64,000 nucleotides of DNA. Source: Pseudoalteromonas atlantica. Its GTDB lineage: Bacteria > Pseudomonadota > Gammaproteobacteria > Enterobacterales > Alteromonadaceae. The stretch spans positions 124,001-188,000 of the forward strand of contig BJUT01000001.1 of assembly GCA_007988745.1 (NCBI GenBank), read 5' to 3'. The notes under the pieces are model-generated. The model had not been told where the DNA came from. It did not search any database and saw only the letters and a list, made by a program, of their open reading frames with translations. Every line of letters begins with the position of its first letter. Position 1 is the stretch's first letter. Positions 56,507 through 64,000 of this stretch are shown piece by piece. The position numbers and the translations under genes were made by a program.

Positions 56507-57943
56507 TTACGCTACAGTTACAATTTTCATTGTGTTCGTTGCGCCCACAGTTTCCATAGAGTCACCGTGAGTAATAATTACTGTATCGCCAGAGTGTAAT
56601 GAACCTTGTGCTACAAGGGTATCAAGTGCGGCTTTAACCATTCCGTCTTTTTCAGTTTTTGTAGAATCAAAAAACACAGGGTAAACACCACGATAAAGCG
56701 CTGTTTGGCCTAGCGTGCTTGCATGGCGTGAAAGCGAGTAAATAGGTAAACCAGAGCTGATACGCGACATAAGTTTAGCGGTACTACCTGACTCAGTTAA
56801 GGTAACAATGGCTTTAACCGAATCTAAGTGATTAGCAGCGTACATAGCTGAAAGCGCGATAGATTCTGCATTGTTAGAAAAACGGCTGTCTAAACGGTGC
56901 TTAGATACATGGGTTTCTTTTTGCGATTCTGCACCTAAACAAACACGTGCCATTGTAGCGACCGTTTCTTCAGGGTAATCACCGGCAGCGGTTTCTGCTG
57001 AAAGCATAACTGCATCAGTACCATCAAGTACTGCATTTGCCACATCCATAACTTCTGCGCGTGTTGGCATTGGGTTATCGATCATCGATTCCATCATTTG
57101 TGTTGCAGTTACAACAGTACGGTTTAATGAACGAGCGCGACGAATAATGAGTTTTTGTTTACCCATTAGTGCAGCATCACCAATTTCAACACCTAAATCG
57201 CCACGAGCAACCATTACAGCGTCTGATGCTAAAACAATGTCATCTACGGCTTCTTGTGTTTCTACTGCTTCTGCACGTTCAATTTTTGCAAGTAGTTGTG
57301 CTTTAGAACCTGCAGCTTCTGCTAAAGAGCGTACATAACGCATATCATCGCCACTGCGTGGGAACGATACTGCAATGTAATCAACATCTATTTCAGCGGC
57401 AGTGATTAAATCTTCTTTGTCTTTTTCTGTAAACGCAGGGGCTGTTAAACCACCGCCTAAACGGTTAATGCCTTTATTATTTGATAATACACCACCTACC
57501 GTAACCGAGCAGTGCACTAAGTGACCTTCTACTTGCTCAACGGTTAGTTGAATAAGGCCATCGTTTAATAGTAATAAATCGCCAGGGCTTACATCTTGTG
57601 GTAATTCTTTGTAATCAATACCTACCGCGTTTACGTCGCCTTCACCTTTTTCCATTTTTGCATCTAGGGTGAATTTAGCGCCTACTTCAAGGTTTACTTT
57701 ACCTTCTTTAAACGTTGAAACACGAATTTTAGGACCTTGAAGGTCTGCAAGGATAGCAACATGTTTACCTAATTTTGTGGCTATCTCGCGTACAGCTTGT
57801 GCACGGTCTTTATGATCTTGTGCAACACCATGTGAGAAGTTTAAACGTACTACATTAGCGCCAGCGCGAATAATTTTTTCTAGATTGTTATCTCGATCTG
57901 TTGCAGGCCCAAGTGTAGCGACTATTTTTGTGCGTCTTAGCAT
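56507..57943 (-). CDS. pykA: Pyruvate kinase (PykA type)
   Basis: Converts phosphoenolpyruvate and ADP to pyruvate and ATP, the last glycolytic step. The ATG at 57943 follows AGGAG and gives 478 residues. Motifs are [18 protein letters not shown] at the start, [14 protein letters not shown], the catalytic lysine in [11 protein letters not shown] and [10 protein letters not shown]. The sequence follows E. coli PykA much more closely than PykF. A LacI-type operator identical to those at glk and edd lies 150 bp upstream, tying it to glucose catabolism. Confidence 0.97.
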   Translation of the reverse strand: MLRRTKIVATLGPATDRDNNLEKIIRAGANVVRLNFSHGVAQDHKDRAQAVREIATKLGKHVAILADLQGPKIRVSTFKEGKVNLEVGAKFTLDAKMEKGEGDVNAVGIDYKELPQDVSPGDLLLLNDGLIQLTVEQVEGHLVHCSVTVGGVLSNNKGINRLGGGLTAPAFTEKDKEDLITAAEIDVDYIAVSFPRSGDDMRYVRSLAEAAGSKAQLLAKIERAEAVETQEAVDDIVLASDAVMVARGDLGVEIGDAALMGKQKLIIRRARSLNRTVVTATQMMESMIDNPMPTRAEVMDVANAVLDGTDAVMLSAETAAGDYPEETVATMARVCLGAESQKETHVSKHRLDSRFSNNAESIALSAMYAANHLDSVKAIVTLTESGSTAKLMSRISSGLPIYSLSRHASTLGQTALYRGVYPVFFDSTKTEKDGMVKAALDTLVAQGSLHSGDTVIITHGDSMETVGATNTMKIVTVA

Positions 57944-58092
57944 CAAATTCTCCTGTGTGCTTAGATGTGTAAGCAGGTTGACGGTTATTTTGTGACTTCA
58001 AAATACTTATAACTTATGTATAAACATTTTTAGTTATAGGCAAACTAGTTAGTATTGCCACTATTTTATACAAAACGAATATGTCATCATTA

Positions 58093-58106
58093 TGACACCG
58101 GTGTCA
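58093..58106. promoter_or_regulatory. LacI-type operator between pykA and gnd
   Basis: Perfect copy of TGACACCGGTGTCA, the fourth in the window, over 51 kb from the others. It lies 150 bp before the pykA start and 222 bp before the gnd start on the other strand, so either or both could be controlled. Confidence 0.8.
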
Positions 58107-58327
58107 AAATCCGTCAATGATCTTAAATTCAAAATACGCAGAGTATTTGTAACCGCACAGCCCTTATATTTGATACAATTGCAGTGCTTTTTAATAGCGT
58201 AATAAAAAAGCATGCTGTATTAGCTCAACGTTCGCATTTTATGACGGTATGAGTATAATGCACGCGGTATTATTTAATGAATTACTTAGTTTACTAACCA
58301 AATAGTTGTTACCGAGGAGGACACTAA

Positions 58328-59701
58328 ATGCAAGTTGCATTAGTCGGGTTAGGCGTTATGGGCAAAAATATTGCCTTAAACATGATTGAAAAAGGCATAA
58401 CGTTAGTCGCATATGATAAAAATCCACATGCGGGTGAAGAGTTATTAAGTTGTGCTAAATCGCAAGGCATGGCCGATAGACTTCATATTGTTTCTGATTT
58501 AGGAGACATGGTAAGGCGTTTAGAAGCACCTCGCTCTATTTTATTATTAGTGCCTGCAGGCGAACTGGTTGATGCTGTGTGTAATGAGCTTGTTGAAGCT
58601 GGCGTACAGTGTAACGATATGATTGTAGATTGTGGTAACAGTAACTACAAAGACGGTATTAATCGTAAACTTAAGTATCAAAACAAATTTGAATTTGCCA
58701 CCATGGGTATTTCTGGCGGTGCCGAAGGCGCTCGTCATGGTCCTGCAATGATGGCAAGTGGCTCAGAAGGCGGTTGGGAGCGAATCGAACCGTGGTTTGA
58801 AAAAGTAGCCGCTAGCTACAATGGCGAGTCGTGTTTTGCACGCGTTGGTCAATCGGCCAGTGGCCATTTTGTAAAAATGGTTCACAACGGCATTGAATAC
58901 GCAATTATGCAGCTTATTGCTGAAGTGTATCAACTACTTCGTATTGGTACAGGTCGTTCACCAAAAGAAGTGGCTGAAATTTTTGATGACTGGTCTACCG
59001 GTCACTTAAATAGCTACTTACTTGCTATTTCTAGCCATATTTTATCTCTTGAAAACACCAAGCAAGAGCCGCTTGTTGATTTAATTGATAATAAAGTAGG
59101 CGCAAAAGGCACAGGCCTGTGGACTGCGCAAAATGCACTTGAACTGGGTATTGCTGTTCCTTCACTGGTTGCCGCGGTGCAAGCTCGCCACTTAACCAAT
59201 GTATGTGACACCACCGCAGCACAAGAAATGACATATGCTGCTAAAGCTACAAACAAGGTTGATATTGACCTTGAAGAGCTAAAAGATGCATTTACATTGG
59301 CGAGTTTATTAGCGTATCGCCAAGGTTTAGCGTTAATTAAAGGGGCATCTCGTACCCATCAGTGGAAAGTAGACTTGTCTAAAACGCTGCAAACATGGCG
59401 TGCAGGTTGTATTATTCGTGCTGACTACCTAGATAGCGTAGCGCAAGGCGTAGAGTACATTGATACGCTTGAAAATGAATCTAATGCGCTTCGCAAAGTA
59501 ACTGGGCAAGCTGTAATGACTGGCTTAGCGTTTCCTGTACTTGCATCAACACAAACGTATTTAGCAACATTAACCACACCAAGTAATGGGCATTTAGTAC
59601 AAGCTCAGCGTGATTACTTTGGTGAGCATGGTATTAAAACTCACTCAGGTGAAGTGTGCCACTTAACTGACTTAGTGGGTATAGACGCGAAAGTAAGATA
59701 A
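58328..59701 (+). CDS. gnd: 6-phosphogluconate dehydrogenase, decarboxylating
   Basis: Oxidative decarboxylation of 6-phosphogluconate to ribulose 5-phosphate. The 457-residue protein has the dinucleotide loop GLGVMGKNIALNM (7-19), the substrate motif GISGGAEGARHGPAMMASG (128-146) and catalytic Lys183 in GHFVKMVHNGIEY. Length is close to the long form (about 468). Odd point: the usual NADP-binding Asn-Arg-Ser/Thr after strand 2 is replaced by Asp-Lys-Asn (30-32), which hints at NAD preference. It is divergent from pykA across the shared operator. It competes with edd for the same substrate. Confidence 0.94.
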   Translation: MQVALVGLGVMGKNIALNMIEKGITLVAYDKNPHAGEELLSCAKSQGMADRLHIVSDLGDMVRRLEAPRSILLLVPAGELVDAVCNELVEAGVQCNDMIVDCGNSNYKDGINRKLKYQNKFEFATMGISGGAEGARHGPAMMASGSEGGWERIEPWFEKVAASYNGESCFARVGQSASGHFVKMVHNGIEYAIMQLIAEVYQLLRIGTGRSPKEVAEIFDDWSTGHLNSYLLAISSHILSLENTKQEPLVDLIDNKVGAKGTGLWTAQNALELGIAVPSLVAAVQARHLTNVCDTTAAQEMTYAAKATNKVDIDLEELKDAFTLASLLAYRQGLALIKGASRTHQWKVDLSKTLQTWRAGCIIRADYLDSVAQGVEYIDTLENESNALRKVTGQAVMTGLAFPVLASTQTYLATLTTPSNGHLVQAQRDYFGEHGIKTHSGEVCHLTDLVGIDAKVR

Positions 59702-59722
59702 TTACCGCGTTTATAAATTAAT

Positions 59723-59752
59723 AAAGGCACGCTATTTAGCGTGCCTTTTGCG
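59723..59752 (+). terminator. Rho-independent terminator after gnd
   Basis: AAAGGCACGCTA pairs with TAGCGTGCCTTT (short TTT-type loop) and runs into T residues. It lies between convergent gnd and ansA. Confidence 0.85.
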
Positions 59753-59767
59753 TTTTGGTCACTAAAT

Positions 59768-60778
59768 TTAGCGACTTAATTCACCGCGTAAATTGTCTTG
59801 CATTAAATGGCGAATCGTTTCAATTTCTAGGTTTTGGCTAAACAAATAATGCAGCTTTGTTAAACACGCCTCTAGTGTCATATCGTAACCACTTATTACA
59901 CCAATATTTAATAACGCGTTACCCGTAGCGTAACCGCCCATATTTACATGGCCTTTTAAACACTGCGTTAAATTAACAATAACCATGCCGCGTTTACTTG
60001 CCTCACTTAGCACGTCTAAAAAGTCAGGGTCTTGTGGGGCATTACCTACGCCAAAGCTAAGCAATACCAGTGCTTTTATATTGTCATTCACCAAACTTTT
60101 AACCACGTCTTTACTAATGCCTGGGTATAAATAAAGTACACCAATTGGTTGAGGTGTAATGGTGGTTACCTGTAGTTCGTTTTCTACATAAGGACTTAGC
60201 TGACCTTTAATTAGCTGAATATTAATTCCAGATAACGCTAAAGGCTCTAGGTTAGGAGACGCAAAGGCATTAAAACCATCGGCATGTGCTTTCGTGGCTC
60301 GGTTACCTCTAAATAATTGGTTATTAAAAAATAAGCTCACTTCAGCAATGGGGTAATTAGCCGCTAAAAACATGGCGTTTAATAAGTTAACTTGGCCGTC
60401 AGAGCGTAATTGCGATAAAGGAATTTGTGAGCCAGTAACAATAACGGGTTTAGTTAAGTTTTCGAACATGAACGACAGGGCCGAGGCCGTGTAAGCCATT
60501 GTATCGGTGCCATGAAGTACCACAAAACCATCGTAGTCGTGGTATTTGCTTTTAATGTCATCAGCTATTAGTTGCCAATGCGCTGGCGACATATCTGATG
60601 AATCGATTAAAGGGCAGTACTCGTGAATATCAAAAAGGGGCATTTCTTCACGGTTAAATTCTGCGTTATTGACCACTGTTTCTGTTAAAAAACCTTCAGC
60701 CGGAATGTAGCCACGGCTCGATTTTTTCATACCTATGGTACCGCCAGTGTATGCGATATAAATGCGTTTACGTTTCAT
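59768..60778 (-). CDS. ansA: L-asparaginase type I
   Basis: Cytoplasmic hydrolysis of asparagine to aspartate and ammonia. The 336-residue protein has the two threonine motifs (AYTGGTIGM near residue 10 and VLHGTDTMAYTASAL near 90) and lacks a signal peptide, matching E. coli AnsA. It lies downstream of sppA in the same direction, as in E. coli. No ribosome-binding site is visible. The start codon directly follows the T run of a hairpin at 60779-60807. Confidence 0.96.
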   Translation of the reverse strand: MKRKRIYIAYTGGTIGMKKSSRGYIPAEGFLTETVVNNAEFNREEMPLFDIHEYCPLIDSSDMSPAHWQLIADDIKSKYHDYDGFVVLHGTDTMAYTASALSFMFENLTKPVIVTGSQIPLSQLRSDGQVNLLNAMFLAANYPIAEVSLFFNNQLFRGNRATKAHADGFNAFASPNLEPLALSGINIQLIKGQLSPYVENELQVTTITPQPIGVLYLYPGISKDVVKSLVNDNIKALVLLSFGVGNAPQDPDFLDVLSEASKRGMVIVNLTQCLKGHVNMGGYATGNALLNIGVISGYDMTLEACLTKLHYLFSQNLEIETIRHLMQDNLRGELSR

Positions 60779-60807
60779 AAAAAAAGCCCAGTAAAAAAAC
60801 TGGGCTT
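60779..60807 (-). terminator. Terminator-like hairpin abutting the ansA start codon
   Basis: On the minus strand AAGCCCAGT pairs with ACTGGGCTT across a 6-nt loop and is followed by a T run that ends at the ansA ATG. It can end sppA transcripts. It also occupies the place where the ansA ribosome-binding site should be. A TATACT sequence just upstream could be a -10 box. Confidence 0.75.
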
Positions 60808-60860
60808 AGTATAACGTTAAGTTGTTTTAAATACAGCTGCTTGAGTAAATACGTGCACTT

Positions 60861-62726
60861 TTATTGTGCAACGCTACACTCTAAACAACGTGCGTATACA
60901 CCCTGCGGATCGTTATAATCTTTCAGATCAGCTACTTCACTACTTAGGCGCTTTATCACCGTATTAATATTAGCTTGAGTGGCTAAAACAGAGGCTGTAT
61001 TTGTATTTAAGCCAAGCATAGATTTAACGGATGCACTGCCAAAAATATCTTGCAGCATTTTTTCTTGCGGGCTTAGGTCTTGCTTAATTGTTTTCACTTC
61101 GTAGTGATTAAGTTTTGCAAGCGCCGCTGCTGCATCAATCGCATCTTGTTTATCACCAAGCTTATCAACTAGGCCAAGCTCTTGTGCTTGTGAAGCAATC
61201 CAAACACGCCCTTGTGCAATTTTATCAACTTGCTCTGGTGTCATATTGCGCGCTTCAGCAACCACATCTATAAAGCGGCTATAAGCTTCTTCAACACTCA
61301 TTTGAATAACTTGCGCCATTTTTTCATTAAGCGGGCGAGTAATAGAAAATCCAGCCATTTCTGACGTTGCAACACCATCTGAGTACACACCAATTTCAGA
61401 TAAAGTATCTTCAAAAGTCATAAATGTACCAAACACACCAATAGAGCCGGTGATAGTACTTGGTGCTGCCCAAATTTCGTTAGCTGCTGAGGCAATCCAA
61501 TAACCGCCAGATGCAGCAACTGAGCTCATCGATGCGATTACAGGTTTGCCTGCGGCTTTAAGTGCTAATACTTCAGCGCGAATAACCTCAGAGGCAAACA
61601 TGCTGCCGCCACCTGAATCAATACGTAAAACAACCGCTTTTACTTTATCATCAAGGCGTGCTTTGCGAAGTAATGCTGCGGTAGAATCGCCGCCAATTTC
61701 ACCTGCTTTGCGCTCACCATCAACAATCGTACCTTTAGCAACAACTACAGCAACTTTTTCTGTAATTGGGTTATCAAATTCGATAGGGGGCTTAACTAAG
61801 CTTAAGTATTCACGAAAAGACACTTGCTTAAATGTTTTACCGTCTTCTTGTGCGCCAACTAAATCAATGAGTTGTTGGCGAATTTGCTGAGTTGTTTTAA
61901 GCGAGTCGACCCATTGATGGTCAAGTGCATATTTACCTGCATCGCCATTTGCCGCCTTCATTTTAGCAAGGTAAGCATCCATGGTTTCGTCAAAGTTAGA
62001 TTCATCAAAAGGGCGTACCGCAGCAACATCTTGCTTATATTCGCTCCATAATGCACCAAGCCAAACTCGGTTTGCTTCTTTAGCAGCATCAGACATATCG
62101 TTACGAATAAACGGCTCTACCGCCGACTTAAACGTACCAACACGGAAAATATGCTGCGTTACTTTAAGTTTTTCTAGTGCTTCTTTAAAGTAAAGTGGAT
62201 ACATCCCATAGCCTTCAATGGCTACCGAACCATAAGGATGCATTGCAATTTCATCGGCATGCGATGCAATATAATATTGCGATTGAGTGTAATAGTAACC
62301 CGATGCAATCACTTTTTTACCCGCTTGCTTAAAGGCATCTAACGATTTAGTAATACGCTTTAGCTTATTTAGGTGGGCTTTCGGCATTTCTTGCAAATCT
62401 AGTAAGATAACGCTGATGCGCTCGTCATTAGTGGCTTCATCAATCACTTTGACTACATCATCAAGTAAAATTTCACTAGGTGCTTCTGAATTAGACGTAG
62501 CATCGTTAATGGCTGCTTCGACAGGGTCTATATATGTTTTTTCTTCCACAATAGGCCCATTAAGATTAAGCCTAAGTACAGAGCCATCTTCTATTATTAT
62601 TGTATCGTCATCGCTTGATAGCGACATAAAAAATACAACAACCAGTAATAAAAACAAAATGTTGAGTATTAAACGACGAGAAAAGTTTATTCCAGCCCAA
62701 ATACCTCTAAATACCTTTGCTATCAA
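60861..62726 (-). CDS. sppA: Signal peptide peptidase SppA, 67-kDa type
   Basis: An inner-membrane protease that degrades cleaved signal peptides. The 621 residues are the long, tandem-domain form. A membrane helix lies at about 18-37. The catalytic lysine lies in the N-terminal half (AGKKVIASGYYYTQSQYY). The serine lies in the C-terminal half (VIASMSSVAASGGYWIA), after IDSGGG. The start is TTG at 62726 with AAGGAG six bases before, which is clear. The last residues, CLECSVAQ, carry two cysteines not typical of the family. ansA follows after 82 bases. Confidence 0.96.
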   Translation of the reverse strand: MIAKVFRGIWAGINFSRRLILNILFLLLVVVFFMSLSSDDDTIIIEDGSVLRLNLNGPIVEEKTYIDPVEAAINDATSNSEAPSEILLDDVVKVIDEATNDERISVILLDLQEMPKAHLNKLKRITKSLDAFKQAGKKVIASGYYYTQSQYYIASHADEIAMHPYGSVAIEGYGMYPLYFKEALEKLKVTQHIFRVGTFKSAVEPFIRNDMSDAAKEANRVWLGALWSEYKQDVAAVRPFDESNFDETMDAYLAKMKAANGDAGKYALDHQWVDSLKTTQQIRQQLIDLVGAQEDGKTFKQVSFREYLSLVKPPIEFDNPITEKVAVVVAKGTIVDGERKAGEIGGDSTAALLRKARLDDKVKAVVLRIDSGGGSMFASEVIRAEVLALKAAGKPVIASMSSVAASGGYWIASAANEIWAAPSTITGSIGVFGTFMTFEDTLSEIGVYSDGVATSEMAGFSITRPLNEKMAQVIQMSVEEAYSRFIDVVAEARNMTPEQVDKIAQGRVWIASQAQELGLVDKLGDKQDAIDAAAALAKLNHYEVKTIKQDLSPQEKMLQDIFGSASVKSMLGLNTNTASVLATQANINTVIKRLSSEVADLKDYNDPQGVYARCLECSVAQ

Positions 62727-62945
62727 AATAGCTCCTTAATTTGGTACAGCTAATACATTAGTTCCATCTTAGCCTAGAATAAAAATAATTTTAACTGCTA
62801 AATCGTAACGAAGTGTTTATGAGGTTACATAAATATACGTTTTTAATCGTATTTTTAATTAAATGCAGGCACATATTGCTTATTACTTGCCATTAAAGCA
62901 GAATTAGCTAATGTATACAGGTTAGACCAGTTAACGGGGCACAGG

Positions 62946-64000
62946 ATGTTAGAACAACAATTACAATTAAAACACACACAATTACGAAACCGCTTGGTAA
63001 TGGGCTCAATGCATACAGGCCTTGAAGAGGGCTGGCACAACCGCAAAAGGTTAAGCGCTTTTTACGAGGCGCGTGCTAAAGGCGGCACGGCCATGATCAT
63101 TACCGGGGGCTACAGCCCTAACTTGCGCGGTAAATTAACGCCTATTTCTTCATCATTTAACAGCTATTATGATGTATTTAAACACCGTGCATACACAGGC
63201 GCCGTTCATAAACATGGCGGAAAAATATGTTTGCAGCTTTTACATGCTGGTCGATACGCTTATCATCCGTTTAACCAAGCCCCGAGCGCTATTCAAGCGC
63301 CTATAAATCCATACAAACCTAAACAAATGTCGTTAGGCTCGATTAAAAAAACCATTAAAGACTTTGCGCACTCTGCCTATATGGCAGAAAAAGCAGGTTA
63401 CGATGGTGTTGAAGTAATGGGCTCTGAAGGTTACTTAATTAATGAATTTATGGCGCCACACACCAATAAGCGCGATGACGAATTTGGTGGTAGCCTAGAA
63501 AATAGAATGCGATTAGCGCTTGAAATAGTTAAAGCCGTTAGGGCTAAAGTATCTGATACGTTTTTAATTATTTTTAGATTATCTGTTATGGACCTAATCC
63601 CGAATGGCTCAACCCCTGATGAAGTCACTATTCAGGCAAAAGCACTTGAGCAGGCCGGTGTTGATATTTTTAATACTGGCATTGGGTGGCATGAAGCACG
63701 CGTGCCAACAATCGCCAGTATGGTGCCTCCTGGAGCATTTAAAGAAGCTTCAAAACGATTAAAGTCAGTGGTGAATGTACCTGTTATAGCTGTAAACCGT
63801 ATTAATACGCCGGATATAGCCAACCAAATCCTTAGCGATAATGAAGCCGATTTAATTTCAATGGCGCGCCCTTTATTGGCCGATCCTGAGTTTTTTAACA
63901 AATATCAAAATCAGCAAACTAAACAAATAAATATTTGTATTGGCTGTAACCAAGGCTGTTTAGACCACGTATTTAAAAATAAACGTGCAACCTGTTTAGT
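62946..64000 (+). CDS. fadH: 2,4-dienoyl-CoA reductase, N-terminal part (cut by window end)
   Basis: The first 351 residues of an NADH:flavin oxidoreductase of the FadH type, open to the last base of the window. The ATG at 62946 follows an AGG. The old-yellow-enzyme barrel has CLQLLHAGRYAYHP, GYLINEFMAPHTNKRDDEFGG and ISMARPLLADPEF. The 4Fe-4S cysteines begin at CIGCNQGCLD (CxxCxxxC) and a further Cys follows near the end of the window. The enzyme reduces 2,4-dienoyl-CoA during degradation of unsaturated fatty acids. It is divergent from sppA. Confidence 0.93.
   Translation, partial: MLEQQLQLKHTQLRNRLVMGSMHTGLEEGWHNRKRLSAFYEARAKGGTAMIITGGYSPNLRGKLTPISSSFNSYYDVFKHRAYTGAVHKHGGKICLQLLHAGRYAYHPFNQAPSAIQAPINPYKPKQMSLGSIKKTIKDFAHSAYMAEKAGYDGVEVMGSEGYLINEFMAPHTNKRDDEFGGSLENRMRLALEIVKAVRAKVSDTFLIIFRLSVMDLIPNGSTPDEVTIQAKALEQAGVDIFNTGIGWHEARVPTIASMVPPGAFKEASKRLKSVVNVPVIAVNRINTPDIANQILSDNEADLISMARPLLADPEFFNKYQNQQTKQINICIGCNQGCLDHVFKNKRATCL

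Noticed and set aside
57947..58327. HexR-type operator in the pykA-gnd region
   Set aside because: HexR controls these genes in some relatives, but no TGTAAT-type inverted repeat was seen; the only clear palindrome is the LacI-type site.
63431..63901. Minus-strand open frames at the right end of the window
   Set aside because: They lie antisense to a clear FadH reading frame that runs uninterrupted from 62946 to the window end.

Overview
The window looks like chromosomal DNA of a marine gammaproteobacterium of the Alteromonadales, most likely Pseudoalteromonas. The grounds are an AT-leaning genome, an edd-eda-gap operon next to an E. coli-type glucokinase, a second stand-alone secDF pair, a FabY-type ketosynthase, a marine-type GH16 polysaccharidase, and close gammaproteobacterial versions of thrS-infC-rpmI-rplT, lolCDE, pykA, sppA-ansA and fadH. 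This assignment is inferred from protein character, not from a database search. No rRNA, tRNA, CRISPR array, prophage or complete IS element was seen.

Layout. 1-10.6 kb is a starch/maltodextrin-to-pyruvate block: an MFS sugar porter (cut by the window start), a glucoamylase lipoprotein, a LacI regulator, glucokinase, a second LacI regulator, then edd-eda-gap. Identical 14-bp palindromes (TGACACCGGTGTCA) lie before glk, twice before edd, and between pykA and gnd at 58 kb, so one LacI-type repressor probably ties these loci together. 10.7-18.7 kb holds an LRR-kinase fusion, a YebC-family protein, an Atm1-type ABC exporter, secDF and a GreA-like protein. 18.7-19.5 kb is a REP/RAYT unit: a REP transposase flanked on both sides by inverted REP pairs. 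20-23.2 kb carries a RimK-like ATP-grasp ligase, a GNAT-C39 peptidase fusion and an MgtC-like protein.

23.3-25.15 kb is a small AT-rich island of two unfamiliar genes: a protein with a COG4127-like (PUA/EVE-like) N-terminal domain and a membrane-anchored coiled-coil protein. It is the best candidate here for an undescribed, possibly defensive, system. 25-36 kb includes a GlxA-type AraC regulator, FabY, a GH16 enzyme whose catalytic domain is interrupted by what reads as a circularly permuted CBM96 domain, a frameshifted acyltransferase, a second MgtC and a BCCT transporter. 36-39 kb is glutathione-dependent formaldehyde detoxification with a divergent LysR regulator.

39-49 kb is mostly core: lolCDE, yehS, an acyl-CoA synthetase, a DUF3010 protein, and thrS-infC-rpmI-rplT with recognisable autoregulatory leaders. 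49-64 kb holds an M14 peptidase, an MBL hydrolase, an Lrp regulator, a SulP permease, a LytS/LytTR two-component pair, pykA, gnd, ansA, sppA and the start of fadH (cut by the window end). Several intergenic stretches contain structured RNA leaders (glk, edd, thrS, rpmI, ansA), listed separately.
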